A stretch of 49,945 nt of DNA from Chloroflexota bacterium. Lineage in GTDB: Bacteria; Chloroflexota; Limnocylindria; Limnocylindrales; CSP1-4. The stretch's first letter is position 1; every line of letters begins with the position of its first letter. The notes beneath the pieces were generated by a model, which was not told where the DNA came from, searched no databases, and saw nothing but the letters and a program-made list of their open reading frames with translations. The DNA is taken from NCBI GenBank assembly GCA_003158295.1, contig PMIP01000080.1:3187-53131 (forward strand), given 5' to 3'. A program made the translations under genes and the position numbers. Positions 1 through 9,273 of the stretch are shown in pieces.

Positions 1-22
1 TAACCAGCTGAGCTAATCGCCC
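1..22 (-). tRNA. 5' end of a tRNA gene truncated by the window edge (tRNA-Ile or tRNA-Ala type)
   Basis: Reverse complement reads GGGCGATTAGCTCAGCTGGTTA, a canonical tRNA acceptor plus D-arm start. Confidence 0.85.
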
Positions 23-121
23 ACCGAACGTGGCGCCTTGCGCGCCGGAGGCCGATTATAGCGATCCGCGGCCCGGCGCCTGCGCCATGCCGCGCCGCTC
101 GACCGGCGGCGCCCGCTCTCC

Positions 122-475
122 TCAGACCTTGACTCCGGGCCACCGCGCCGCGGCCTCCTCGGGCGAGACGCCATCCACAACGATCAGCTTGCGGCGACCC
201 GTCGCGCCCGCGACCATCTGGACCGACGTGCGCGCGACATCCAGCTCGTCGGCCAGGAGGCGAACCAGGGCCGCGTTGGCCGCCCCGTCGACCGCCGGCG
301 CAACAACACGAACCTGCAGCACGCCCTCATCGGAAACACCGTCCACGCGGTCCGCGCCGGCGCGCGGCGTGAGCCGGACGGCGAACCTGACGGAGGCGGG
401 CGAACGATCCGCGGGGTGGAAGCCTGGAGGCATCGCCTGATTATCGCCTCCGCCCCGCCGCTTGCGACCGCCCAC
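122..475 (-). CDS. DUF167/YggU-family protein
   Basis: RFAVRLTPRAGADRVDGV...VVAPAVDGAANAAL...GATGRRKLIVVDG is DUF167-like; located directly downstream of yggS. Confidence 0.85.
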   Translation of the reverse strand: MGGRKRRGGGDNQAMPPGFHPADRSPASVRFAVRLTPRAGADRVDGVSDEGVLQVRVVAPAVDGAANAALVRLLADELDVARTSVQMVAGATGRRKLIVVDGVSPEEAAARWPGVKV

Positions 476-480
476 CCTGT

Positions 481-1293
481 CTATCTCCCCTTGCGGTCCT
501 GCGTGCCGGGACGGGCATCAGGGTCGGGATTCGCATCGAGGCCAGGCCGCTCCCCGAAGAGCGCCCGACCGACGCGAATGACCGTCGCTCCTTCCTCCAC
601 GGCGACCCCATAGTCGTCGGACATGCCCATGGAGAGCCCGCCCCCGAGCGCCGGCATACCCGCCCGCAAGCGCACCGACAGCTCGCGCAAGCGGATGAAG
701 GTGTGGCGCGCCTCCTCGGGCGAATCGACGAGCCGCCCAACCGTCATCAGGCCCAGCAGAGACAGGTTCGGCAAGCTCACGAGCCCCGGTAGTTCCGCAT
801 CGAGCGCCTCCGGGAGAAAGCCCGCCTTCGCGTTGTCTCGATCGACGTTCACCTGCAGGTAGACGCCGAGCATCCCGGAGCGCGCTCCTCCCGCCGGTTC
901 GGCCCCCGGCGCCCCTGGAGTCACGGTCTCGCCCGCCAGACGATCGAGCCTCCGCGCCAGCCCGATCGAGTCGACCGATTGGATCACCTCGAACAGCTCG
1001 ACCGCTCGGCGAGCCTTGTTCGACTGGAGCGGACCGATCAGGTGCCAGTGCGCTCCCGGTACGTGAGGCGCCTTTGACTCGGCCTCCTGAACGCGGTTCT
1101 CGCCCAGCAGGGTCAGGCCGGCCGCCACGGCCGCCCCGAGGCGATCGGCGCCGATGAGCTTGGATACCGCCACGAGCTGAACGCCGGCCGGGTCACGGCC
1201 CGCCCGGCCGCATGCCTCGGCCACGGTCTCCAGGACTCGCGATCGCGCCGCGCGGAATCCGGCGATCGAGCCGGGATCGGGAAGCGTGGCCAA
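481..1293 (-). CDS. yggS: YggS-family pyridoxal-5'-phosphate homeostasis protein
   Basis: LVAVSKLIGADRL...LLGENRVQEAESKAP...WHLIGPLQSNKARRAVELFEVIQSVDS; C-terminal LSMGMSDDYGVAVEEGATVIRVGRALFGER. Confidence 0.93.
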   Translation of the reverse strand: MATLPDPGSIAGFRAARSRVLETVAEACGRAGRDPAGVQLVAVSKLIGADRLGAAVAAGLTLLGENRVQEAESKAPHVPGAHWHLIGPLQSNKARRAVELFEVIQSVDSIGLARRLDRLAGETVTPGAPGAEPAGGARSGMLGVYLQVNVDRDNAKAGFLPEALDAELPGLVSLPNLSLLGLMTVGRLVDSPEEARHTFIRLRELSVRLRAGMPALGGGLSMGMSDDYGVAVEEGATVIRVGRALFGERPGLDANPDPDARPGTQDRKGR

Positions 1294-1305
1294 AGCGACG
1301 AGGGC

Positions 1306-2586
1306 CTAGTCCCTCTCCTCCAGCGGCGGCCGGCGGAGGAAGCTCGGGATCTCCAGGTCCCTGTCGTCGTACGTCCGGTGTGTCGACTGCATATCCGGCG
1401 TGGGTCGGTGAGTCTGGGTCGACTGGGCCAGCTTGACCGGGACCGGAACCGGCTGGCGCTCTGGGATGCCAACCGGACCGTACGTCTGTACTCTCGTGTG
1501 GGATGGGATCGGATCGCCCGGGCTCTGCCGTGGCCGCTCCAGCTCATGCAGGAAGTCGACGCCGTCGTAGCGCGAGCTGTGGACCTCCACCGGCGTCCGC
1601 AGATCCGCCTCGAGGCGCGACGATTCGCGCTTGTGGCTGGGGTCGAAGCCCGTGGCGATGACGGTGATCATGACCTCGTCCGCCAGATGACCGTCCAGGC
1701 TGGTGCCGAAGATGATGTTCGCCTCCTGGTCCGCCACGGAACGGATCTCGTCCGCGGCCTCGGTCACCTCGAAGAGGCTGAGATTGGACGATCCGGCGAT
1801 GTTGAACAGGATTCCCTGGGCGCCGTTGATGTTGACCTCGAGCAGCGGGCTGGCGATCGCCTGGCGCACGGCATCCAGGGCGCGGTTGTCGCCGCTCGCC
1901 CGGCCGATCCCCATCAACGCCGAGCCGGCATCCTTCATGACGGCCCGCACATCGGCGAAGTCGAGGTTGATGATGCCCGGGACGGTGATGATGTCGCTGA
2001 TCCCCTGGACGCCCTGGCGCAGCACGTCATCGACGTACCGGAAGGCCTCAATGATCGACGTGTTCTTCTGGACCACGTCGCGAAGGCGGTCGTTGGGGAT
2101 GGTGATCAGGGTGTCGACCTTGTCCCTGAGCTCTTCGGCCGCCCTCTCGGCGACCATCTTGCGATGCGCGCCCTCGAAACTGAACGGCTTGGTGACCACG
2201 CCGATGGTCAGCGCACCAAGCTCCTTGGCGATCTCGGCCACGATCGGGGCAGCGCCAGAGCCAGTGCCGCCGCCCAGTCCGGCCGTGATGAAGACCATGT
2301 CCGAATCCCGGAGCGCCTCGGTGATCTTCTCGGAATCCTCCTCGGCCGCCCTCTGGCCGATGGAGGCGTCGCCCCCGGCGCCCAGGCCACGCGTGATCTT
2401 GTCGCCAATGCGAATCTTGTGAGGAGCATCCGACTGAAGGAGCGCCTGCGCGTCCGTGTTGAGGGCGATGAATTCCACCCCCATCATCTCGGCCTGGATC
2501 ATTCGATTGACGGCGTTGCTACCGCCGCCGCCTACGCCGATCACCCGGATCAGCGCAAAGTTCTCGGAATCGGACCGTAGCGGCAT
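1306..2586 (-). CDS. ftsZ: Cell division protein FtsZ
   Basis: Tubulin signature [13 protein letters not shown]-terminus [19 protein letters not shown]-terminal peptide [13 protein letters not shown] at 2586 preceded by GGAGGATCAGGA. The track ORF to 3027 is over-extended. Confidence 0.98.
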   Translation of the reverse strand: MPLRSDSENFALIRVIGVGGGGSNAVNRMIQAEMMGVEFIALNTDAQALLQSDAPHKIRIGDKITRGLGAGGDASIGQRAAEEDSEKITEALRDSDMVFITAGLGGGTGSGAAPIVAEIAKELGALTIGVVTKPFSFEGAHRKMVAERAAEELRDKVDTLITIPNDRLRDVVQKNTSIIEAFRYVDDVLRQGVQGISDIITVPGIINLDFADVRAVMKDAGSALMGIGRASGDNRALDAVRQAIASPLLEVNINGAQGILFNIAGSSNLSLFEVTEAADEIRSVADQEANIIFGTSLDGHLADEVMITVIATGFDPSHKRESSRLEADLRTPVEVHSSRYDGVDFLHELERPRQSPGDPIPSHTRVQTYGPVGIPERQPVPVPVKLAQSTQTHRPTPDMQSTHRTYDDRDLEIPSFLRRPPLEERD

Positions 2587-2837
2587 TCCTGATCCTCCGG
2601 TGGCTCTCCGGCTGATGTTTGTCGTTCGGTCCGGCCCCCCCGAGATTGGTAGAGCGTTAGCGCGTGACGGGGCTGGCTCGGATGTCGGTAGTATACGCCG
2701 GAACTCCGCAATTGGTGCCGGATATCGCACGCCGAAACGCGGTCTCCGTGAAGGACGTGCGAACGTGCGTTCGAGGTTTGCCGCCGCGAGTGGCCCAAAC
2801 CGGCGATCTTCCCGATTCGCCCGTTCCGGGACCGTTC

Positions 2838-3242
2838 TCAGCCCGGCATGAAGGTCAGCCTGACGGCTCGCGAAGAGTTGTCCGAGTTGGGGTCGAGGAG
2901 GGCGATCGACTGCCACGTGCCCAGGGTCAATCGGCCCGAGACGACCGGCACGGTGAGCGAGGGAGGCGCCACCATCGGCACCAGGTGATCCGCTCCGTGG
3001 CCGGGCGAGCCGTGCCGGTGGACCCACCGATCGTCCCGTGGCAGGAGCCGGTCCAGGACCGCCATCAGGTCCGCTTCGGAGCCTGAACCCAGCTCGACTA
3101 CTACGATCCCCGCGGTGGCATGGGGCACGAAGACGACCAGGAGACCGTCCCCCTGGCCGGCCACGAACTCTTCGCAGGCGGCCGTCAGGTCGAAGAGGCC
3201 GCGACGGCGCCCGGTCTGGATCGACAGTTCGACCGTCTTCAT
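2838..3242 (-). CDS. yjbQ: YjbQ/UPF0047-family protein (secondary thiamine-phosphate synthase family)
   Basis: [32 protein letters not shown]...[42 protein letters not shown]; internal ATG at 3242 preferred over the track start at 3314, which overlaps ftsA. Confidence 0.9.
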   Translation of the reverse strand: MKTVELSIQTGRRRGLFDLTAACEEFVAGQGDGLLVVFVPHATAGIVVVELGSGSEADLMAVLDRLLPRDDRWVHRHGSPGHGADHLVPMVAPPSLTVPVVSGRLTLGTWQSIALLDPNSDNSSRAVRLTFMPG

Positions 3243-3279
3243 CGCGTGGCGCTCTCGTGGCTCCGTGGAATCCGCGCCC

Positions 3280-4512
3280 CTACGGAAGGAGATGACCCAG
3301 GCCGTCTCTGACACGCCCCAGGAGGCCCGAGGCGGGTGCCGACTCGAAGCGAGTGGCCTCGCCGGACTCCAATGCCTTGGCGCCCCAGTAGAGCAGCCCG
3401 ATGGCCGTGCTGTAGGCCGGGTTCATGATGTTGTCCGTCAATCCGCCGATGCCTGTCGGGCCGGCGACGCGGACGGGCATGTCCATGACCTCGCGACCGA
3501 GCGCGGCCGCCCCCGCCAGCTGGGCGGCGCCGCCGGTCAGCACCACGCCGGCCGGGAGTATCCCGTCGCCCGCGGCGCGGATCTCCGCCCGTAGCATCTC
3601 GAACATCTCGCGCATCCTGGCTTCGATGATGCGGGCGATGTCGATGCGGCTTATCGTCCGTCCGGCCGCCTCGCCGAGGATCGAGACGCTGATCAGGTCG
3701 TCGTCGGCGACTGTCGACAGATCGCAGCTGCCATGCTGGATCTTGAGCTCCTCGGCTATCTCGAGGCTGGTCTTGAGGCCGATGGCAAGGTCATTGGTGA
3801 CGTTGTTGCCGCCGACGGGAAGGACGATCGTCTTGAACGGCGAGCCGTCCAGGAAGAGGGCCAGATCTATCGTCCCGGCGCCGATGTCGGCCACGGCAAC
3901 GCCAAGGTCCCGCTCCGTGTCCGAGAGGACGCACTCGGCCGAAGCAAGCGAGGCCGCCACGAGCTCGTCGATCTTGACGTTTGCGGCCTGGACGCACTTG
4001 GCCAGGTTCCGGACCGCGGTCGCGCCGGCGGTCACGATGTGGGTCTCGATCTCGAGGCGGATGGCGCTCATTCCGAGCGGGTCCTTGACCCCTTCCTGGC
4101 CATCGACGATGAAACCGCGAGGCAGCACGTGCAGGACTTCCCGGTTCGAGGGGATCGAGACGGCCCGTGCGACTTCCAGGGCACGGTTGACGTCCTCACG
4201 GTTGACCTCATGCCGGTGGCCGCTCACGGCCACGGCTCCGCGCGAGTTCTGGCTCTCGACGTTCTGTCCGCCCACGCCGACAAAAGCCCGGTCGATCTGA
4301 TACCCGGAGAGCCGCTCCGAGTGGTCGACCGCTCCGGCGATGGATCGGACCGTCTGCTCGATGTTGACCACGACGCCCCGCCGGAGGCCGATGGCGGGCA
4401 CGACCCCCTTGCCGACGATGGTCAGACTGCCTTCTCGGGACACCTCTCCAATGAGAGCGCAGACCTTGCTGGTGCCGACATCGATACCGACGAGCACTGC
4501 TTCGCGTTCCAC
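3280..4512 (-). CDS. ftsA: Cell division protein FtsA
   Basis: VGIDVGTSKVCALIGEV, VADIGAGTIDLALF, VVLTGGAAQLAG; C-terminal amphipathic tail SGLLGRVRDGLGHLLP; GTG start. Confidence 0.96.
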   Translation of the reverse strand: MEREAVLVGIDVGTSKVCALIGEVSREGSLTIVGKGVVPAIGLRRGVVVNIEQTVRSIAGAVDHSERLSGYQIDRAFVGVGGQNVESQNSRGAVAVSGHRHEVNREDVNRALEVARAVSIPSNREVLHVLPRGFIVDGQEGVKDPLGMSAIRLEIETHIVTAGATAVRNLAKCVQAANVKIDELVAASLASAECVLSDTERDLGVAVADIGAGTIDLALFLDGSPFKTIVLPVGGNNVTNDLAIGLKTSLEIAEELKIQHGSCDLSTVADDDLISVSILGEAAGRTISRIDIARIIEARMREMFEMLRAEIRAAGDGILPAGVVLTGGAAQLAGAAALGREVMDMPVRVAGPTGIGGLTDNIMNPAYSTAIGLLYWGAKALESGEATRFESAPASGLLGRVRDGLGHLLP

Positions 4513-4621
4513 TCGCTCCCGTCCTCGGTTGGGGCCTCAAGGTCGAGGCGTTGCTACGGTTGGCCGGCCGACGGCACCTGTCGAATTCGGACTCATTGTG
4601 AAGGCTAACCGACCAGGGGGA

Positions 4622-4638
4622 GGCCGGGCAACCCGGCC
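4622..4638 (-). terminator. Hairpin in the ftsQ-ftsA gap (possible attenuator/terminator)
   Basis: Perfect 7-bp inverted repeat GGCCGGG-CAA-CCCGGCC in a ~160-bp gap of an otherwise tightly packed operon. Confidence 0.35.
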
Positions 4639-4671
4639 GCGCAGGCCGCCACGAGACGCGGCGGCGGCAGC

Positions 4672-5838
4672 CTAGCGAAGCGTGACAGTGTCGATGTGAT
4701 TCTCGCTTATGTCGGAGACGAGACGGACCCAGGCAACCTTCGCTTCGCCCCACTGATACAGGGCCTCCCGCAGGTCTCGCACCTGAGTCGGGATGACCGT
4801 CACCTTCCGGACGGTCGGGGCGTAGAAGCCGAACTGGGCCACCCAGCCCGCCGGCCCGGAGCTGAGCGTGAAGCCGTTGTCGTCGTCGAGAACGACCGCC
4901 AGCGCGGGGGCGTTGCTGCCGACGTCGGCCGGCGTCAGGCCGGCGATGCGGTAGCCAGCGTCCAGACTGATCGGGTCGATGAGGCTGCCCAGGCCCAGGC
5001 CCGCGTCGCTCGAGCGGCGATCGAAGACCACGGGCAGAGCGAGCGCGCCGGGACCGGGGCTGGCGTTCGGATCGGCGGTCGGCGCGGGCGCCAGCGACGG
5101 GACCAGCGATGGGTTGGCGGTTGGTGTCGCCGACGGCGGCGGCGTCGGCGTCGGCGTCGCCTTGACCGCCTTGGTGGGCGTGGCCTTGGGGTTCCTCGTC
5201 GGCGTAGGTTTGGGTTTGGGTGTAGGCGTGGGCTTGGGAGTCGGGCTGGGCGTCGGACTGGGGCTCGCCGTGGGAGTTGGGCTTTCGCCGGACGGAGGCG
5301 CTTCCCCTGAGGCGGCCTCCCCCGGGGTCGGACTGGCGACCGGCTCCGTCGGCGCAGGCAGCGGCCCGGCCGACGAGGCGATCGGATTCCCGGCGGGGTC
5401 CACGAGCCCGAAGAGGAGCCCATCCTGATCGACGGCGTAGCGCAGGTCCCCGATGGCCCAGATGATCTTGGGCTCCCGCTCCACCACGGTCACGACAATC
5501 GTGGACGGCAGAATGACCTGGACGCTGGCCGACCTGACGGCCGGCAGCCGAACGAGCTCCTCGGCCGCTCGGTCCGTCTGGATCCTGAACAGGTTGGGCG
5601 TGTCGGCCACGCCGAGGATCGACCCCACGATCTCTTCGCTGGTGAACCTGGCCCCGTGTATCTTCAGAGTCCGGGCGTCGAACGCCGGGGCGGCGCTCAC
5701 GCCCAGCAGACCTGCCGCGCAGGCCAACATGACCATGACGGCCAGCACCTGAACCCATCGCAGGGGCGGCCCGGTCCGCCGGGCACGCGTGCGCCGGACC
5801 TGCGATCCGGAGCGGCGGAGCGGCTGGCCTCGGTTCAT
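4672..5838 (-). CDS. ftsQ: Cell division protein FtsQ/DivIB with POTRA domain and a long Thr/Pro-rich insertion
   Basis: TM segment then POTRA-like LKIHGARFTSEEIVGSILGVADTPNLFRIQTDRAAEELVRLPAVRSASVQVILPSTIVVTVVEREPKIIW; dcw position; (TP/KP)n insertion. Confidence 0.9.
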   Translation of the reverse strand: MNRGQPLRRSGSQVRRTRARRTGPPLRWVQVLAVMVMLACAAGLLGVSAAPAFDARTLKIHGARFTSEEIVGSILGVADTPNLFRIQTDRAAEELVRLPAVRSASVQVILPSTIVVTVVEREPKIIWAIGDLRYAVDQDGLLFGLVDPAGNPIASSAGPLPAPTEPVASPTPGEAASGEAPPSGESPTPTASPSPTPSPTPKPTPTPKPKPTPTRNPKATPTKAVKATPTPTPPPSATPTANPSLVPSLAPAPTADPNASPGPGALALPVVFDRRSSDAGLGLGSLIDPISLDAGYRIAGLTPADVGSNAPALAVVLDDDNGFTLSSGPAGWVAQFGFYAPTVRKVTVIPTQVRDLREALYQWGEAKVAWVRLVSDISENHIDTVTLR

Positions 5839-5843
5839 CGGGC

Positions 5844-6995
5844 TCAGCGGGGCAGGTCGGCCGTGGTCAGCCGCCTCCGGACGCGTCCGGCATGGCGCTG
5901 CTCGGCCAGTTCAACGATCCGCAGGCAGACCGCCCCGAACCCGCCCAGCCCCGCCGCCGCCACCTGCGGGAAGAGGCTGATCGGCGTGAAGCCGGGGACC
6001 GTGTTGATCTCGTTCAGGTACAGCTCGTCGCCGGCCAGCAGGAAGTCGACGCGGGCGAAACCCTCGCACCCGATGGCTCGATACGCTTCGAGCGCCGTCT
6101 GTCGTATCCGCCGGCTCAGGGCGTCGTCGACGTCGGCACGGATCGTCGTCTCCGACACGCCGTCGCTGTACTTGGCGACGTAGTCGTAGAACTCCCGCCC
6201 CGGGAAGACCTCGCCCGGGCCGAAGACATCGAGAGCCTGCGGGTCGTTGCCGAGGACTGCCACCTCGAGCTCTCGCGGGTGGTCGAGATAGCGCTCGACG
6301 ATGACCAGGGAGTCGAAGCGGAGGGCCTCGTCGAGGGATCGACCTCTCTCGGCCGGGGTATGGGCGATCGACATCCCGACCGACGACCCCATCCGCGCCG
6401 GCTTCATCATCAGCCGGCTCTCCCCGCAGCTTTCGGAGAAGGCCTCGAGCCGCTCCAGAGCGCCCGGGCGGTCGACCGCCCAGCGGGCGGCCGTGACTTC
6501 CGTCCAGTCGACCACCTGGAGGCCGAGGCCTCGCACGAGCCGCTTGTAGAGCGCCTTGTCCATCCCCACTGCCGAGGCCGCCACCCCGGCGCCCGCGTAG
6601 GGCAGGTCGTACGCCTCGAACAGAGCCTGGATGGTCCCGTCCTCTCCGAAGGGGCCATGGAGGGCCGGGAAGACGACCGGAAGTGGCTTGCCGCCGGCGA
6701 TCCGTTCGAGGGCCTGGGCCGGGGTTCTGGGACCTTCCGCCCCGAGCGAGCGCGGGTCGTCGAAGGCTCCCGGGCGCGGCCGGCCAGCTGCCGCCGTGGC
6801 CGGCATGGACCACCAACCGTTCAGCAGGTCGATGTACACCCGCTCGACCGACAGCCCGGCATCTGCCAGCGCATCCGCTATGGCCCAGCCCGAGACGACG
6901 GAGACGTCGTGCTCGGCCGAGGGTCCGCCCAGCATCACGACCACGCTCTCCGAGTGGGCACCGGATGCCCTATCCGAACTGTTCCCGCTCGTCAT
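5844..6995 (-). CDS. ddl: D-alanine--D-alanine ligase
   Basis: VVMLGGPSAEHDVSVVSG, VFPALHGPFGEDGTIQALFE, MMKPARMGSSVGM, YLNEINTVPGFTPISLFP; ATG at 6995 overlaps murB stop (ATGA). Confidence 0.96.
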   Translation of the reverse strand: MTSGNSSDRASGAHSESVVVMLGGPSAEHDVSVVSGWAIADALADAGLSVERVYIDLLNGWWSMPATAAAGRPRPGAFDDPRSLGAEGPRTPAQALERIAGGKPLPVVFPALHGPFGEDGTIQALFEAYDLPYAGAGVAASAVGMDKALYKRLVRGLGLQVVDWTEVTAARWAVDRPGALERLEAFSESCGESRLMMKPARMGSSVGMSIAHTPAERGRSLDEALRFDSLVIVERYLDHPRELEVAVLGNDPQALDVFGPGEVFPGREFYDYVAKYSDGVSETTIRADVDDALSRRIRQTALEAYRAIGCEGFARVDFLLAGDELYLNEINTVPGFTPISLFPQVAAAGLGGFGAVCLRIVELAEQRHAGRVRRRLTTADLPR

Positions 6996-8125
6996 GCCAC
7001 CTCCGGTTGCCAGTCTGACCAATCGCCCATGAATTGGACTTCGTAGACGAGATCCACGCCGAAGCGCTCCGCGACGGCGGTCCGAGCACGTTCCGCCAGG
7101 CGGCGGACGTCGGCCGCGGAGGCCCCGCCGGCGTTGACGATGAAGTTGGCGTGCCTCTCGCTGATCTCGGCGCCGTTGACGCGCGAGCCCTTGAGGCCGC
7201 AAGCGTCGATGAGCCGGCCCGCGGAGTCGCCCGGCGGATTGCGGAAGACGCTTCCGGCGCTCGGCAGGCCGAGCGGCTGGTGCTCGCGTCGCCAGCGGCG
7301 GATTTCGTCGAGCCGACCGCGGATCTCGGCGGGCGTGGCTGGGCTCAGGCGGAAGGTCGCGCTCAGGATCAGCTCCGGCCAGGCCGCGGCGTCGGACGGG
7401 GCCGCGGCGTCGGACGGGGCCGCGGCGCCGGACGGGGCTGCGGCGCCGGCCTGTGTCGCCCCGTCGGAGTCGGTTGCCCGGTGGGAAGCGGAGGCGCTCC
7501 CCTTCCCTGCCCGATGCTTGAACCGGCTGTCTCGATAGGCCAGGGCAAGCGCCGCCGCCGGCTCCACGACCGGGTCACCGTTCGCCCCCAGCACCGTGGC
7601 CGATTCGAGAATCGCGGCTACGTCGGAGCCGTGCGCGCCGGCATTGGCCCAGACCGCCCCGCCGACCGTACCCGGGATCGCGAGGCCGAACTCCAGTCCG
7701 GACAGTCCGGCCCGCTGCGCGAGCGTGGCCGCCCTGGCAAGAGGCAGGCCCGCGTCCGCGATGAGACGCCGATCCTCGATTCGGCAGTCCTCGGCGCGAC
7801 AGAGAACGACCAGCCCACGAATGCCGGCGTCGCTGACGACCAGGTCGCTGCCGCGACCGATGACGAGGTGGAAGATTCCGCGAGCGCGAGCGAGCCGTAC
7901 CAGCCCGACCAGGGCGGGGAGATCGTCGACCAGGACGAGCAGATCCGCGGGACCGCCGACGCGCATGGTCGTATGCCCGGCCATCGGCTCGGCGAGGCGA
8001 GCGTGGACGCCGGCCATGCCGCGGATCTCGGCGGCGAGCAGGGCCCAGGTCGACTCGGCATCCGGACGCGCGGCTCCCGCCCCGGCGACGCCGGACCCGG
8101 CCGTCGTGCCGCGTCGGCGACTCAC
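6992..8125 (-). CDS. murB: UDP-N-acetylenolpyruvoylglucosamine reductase
   Basis: TMRVGGPADLLV...VIGRGSDLVVSDAGIRGLVV...GLEFGLAIPGTVGGAVWANAGAHG...PSAGSVFRNPPGDSAGRLIDACGLKGSRVNGAEIS; GTG start overlapping murG stop. Confidence 0.96.
   Translation of the reverse strand: MSRRRGTTAGSGVAGAGAARPDAESTWALLAAEIRGMAGVHARLAEPMAGHTTMRVGGPADLLVLVDDLPALVGLVRLARARGIFHLVIGRGSDLVVSDAGIRGLVVLCRAEDCRIEDRRLIADAGLPLARAATLAQRAGLSGLEFGLAIPGTVGGAVWANAGAHGSDVAAILESATVLGANGDPVVEPAAALALAYRDSRFKHRAGKGSASASHRATDSDGATQAGAAAPSGAAAPSDAAAPSDAAAWPELILSATFRLSPATPAEIRGRLDEIRRWRREHQPLGLPSAGSVFRNPPGDSAGRLIDACGLKGSRVNGAEISERHANFIVNAGGASAADVRRLAERARTAVAERFGVDLVYEVQFMGDWSDWQPEVA
7383..7451. repeat. In-frame 18-bp tandem repeat inside murB (~3.7 copies)
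   Basis: gccgcggcgtcggacggg repeated at 7383, 7401, 7419 (1 mismatch) and partially at 7437; encodes (AAAPSD/G)n. Confidence 0.85.
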
Positions 8126-9273
8126 CCCGCCACTCCCCGTGAGATGGACTCGATCCGCCCGGCGTCGGGCAGGGCGCGCTTCTCGGCGGCCGCCAGGACC
8201 AGCTCCGCCACGGCGTCCGCGGCTCCGGGCCGCGCCAGCGACCTGGCGGCCGATGCCATCGCGGCTCGCTCGTCGGGCCGATCGAGGATGGCGGTGGCCG
8301 CCAGCAGGGCCTCCGCGTCGAAGTCCGCATCCTCGATCAGGCGTGCCGCTCCCGCGCCAACCATCTCTTCCGCGTTGCGACGCTGATGACCGGCGGCATG
8401 TGGATAGGGCACGACCACCATCGGCAGCCCGAACGCGGCGACTTCAGCCAGTGTGGAGGCGCCCGCCCGACCGACCACCATGTCGGCCCCGGCCAGAACC
8501 AGGGCCATCTCCTCGTCCAGGTACTTCTCGGGCCGGTAGCGCGCCCGCAGGTCGGACGGCAGCGCATCCCGGCCGGCAACCGCCTGATCGAAGCCACCCT
8601 CGCCGGTGATGTGGATTACCCGCGCCCGCTCGATCAATCTCGGCAGCGCCTCGGCGACCGCCGAGTTGAAGCGCCGGACCTCCTGAGACCCGCCGAAGAT
8701 CAGTAGCAGCCCGTCGTCATCCGGGATTCCGAGAGCCGCCCTCGCGTCCTGCCGGTCCACGCCACGCGGATCGCGGATGGGCGTTCCCGTCACGTAGCAC
8801 GGTCGCCTCCCGCCGAGCGTGCGGCAGGTTCCCGCGAACGTCACCGCCAGACAGCCGGCCAGCCGCGCAGTCACGCGAACGCTGCGTCCGGGAACCACGT
8901 TGCCGTCCCACATGACAACCGGGACGTGCAGAGCCGACGCGGCCAGCAGCATCGGCAGGGCAACGTATCCGCCGGTCGCGAAGATCGCGTCGGGCCGGCG
9001 CCGAATCAGGATTGCCATGGCCTGAGGCACCGAGAGCGAGAGGCGAACCGGATCGAGGAGGACGTGCACGTCCAGCTCTACCGACCGCAGGGAGCGCAGC
9101 AGCAGGCGCCGGAGCGGGATGCCCGTCCCCGGGACCACTTTCGCCTCGAGACCGCGGTGGCCTCCGACCCAGCGCAGTTCCGGCGCGTCGGGCCTAGCCT
9201 GCAGCGACCGTGCGACGGCGAGAGCCGGGTATATGTGTCCCCCCGTACCCCCGCCCACTATCAGCAGACGCAC
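8122..9273 (-). CDS. murG: MurG glycosyltransferase (lipid II synthesis)
   Basis: MRLLIVGGGTGGHIYPALAVA...VGGHRGLEAKVVP...GRAGASTLAEVAAFGLPMVVVPYPHAAGHQRRNA. Confidence 0.96.
   Translation of the reverse strand: MRLLIVGGGTGGHIYPALAVARSLQARPDAPELRWVGGHRGLEAKVVPGTGIPLRRLLLRSLRSVELDVHVLLDPVRLSLSVPQAMAILIRRRPDAIFATGGYVALPMLLAASALHVPVVMWDGNVVPGRSVRVTARLAGCLAVTFAGTCRTLGGRRPCYVTGTPIRDPRGVDRQDARAALGIPDDDGLLLIFGGSQEVRRFNSAVAEALPRLIERARVIHITGEGGFDQAVAGRDALPSDLRARYRPEKYLDEEMALVLAGADMVVGRAGASTLAEVAAFGLPMVVVPYPHAAGHQRRNAEEMVGAGAARLIEDADFDAEALLAATAILDRPDERAAMASAARSLARPGAADAVAELVLAAAEKRALPDAGRIESISRGVAG

Noticed and set aside
1378-2580. 400-aa plus-strand ORF antisense to ftsZ
   Set aside because: High-GC shadow ORF; the opposite strand encodes an unmistakable FtsZ and the translation is Arg/Asp/Gly-rich without domain features.
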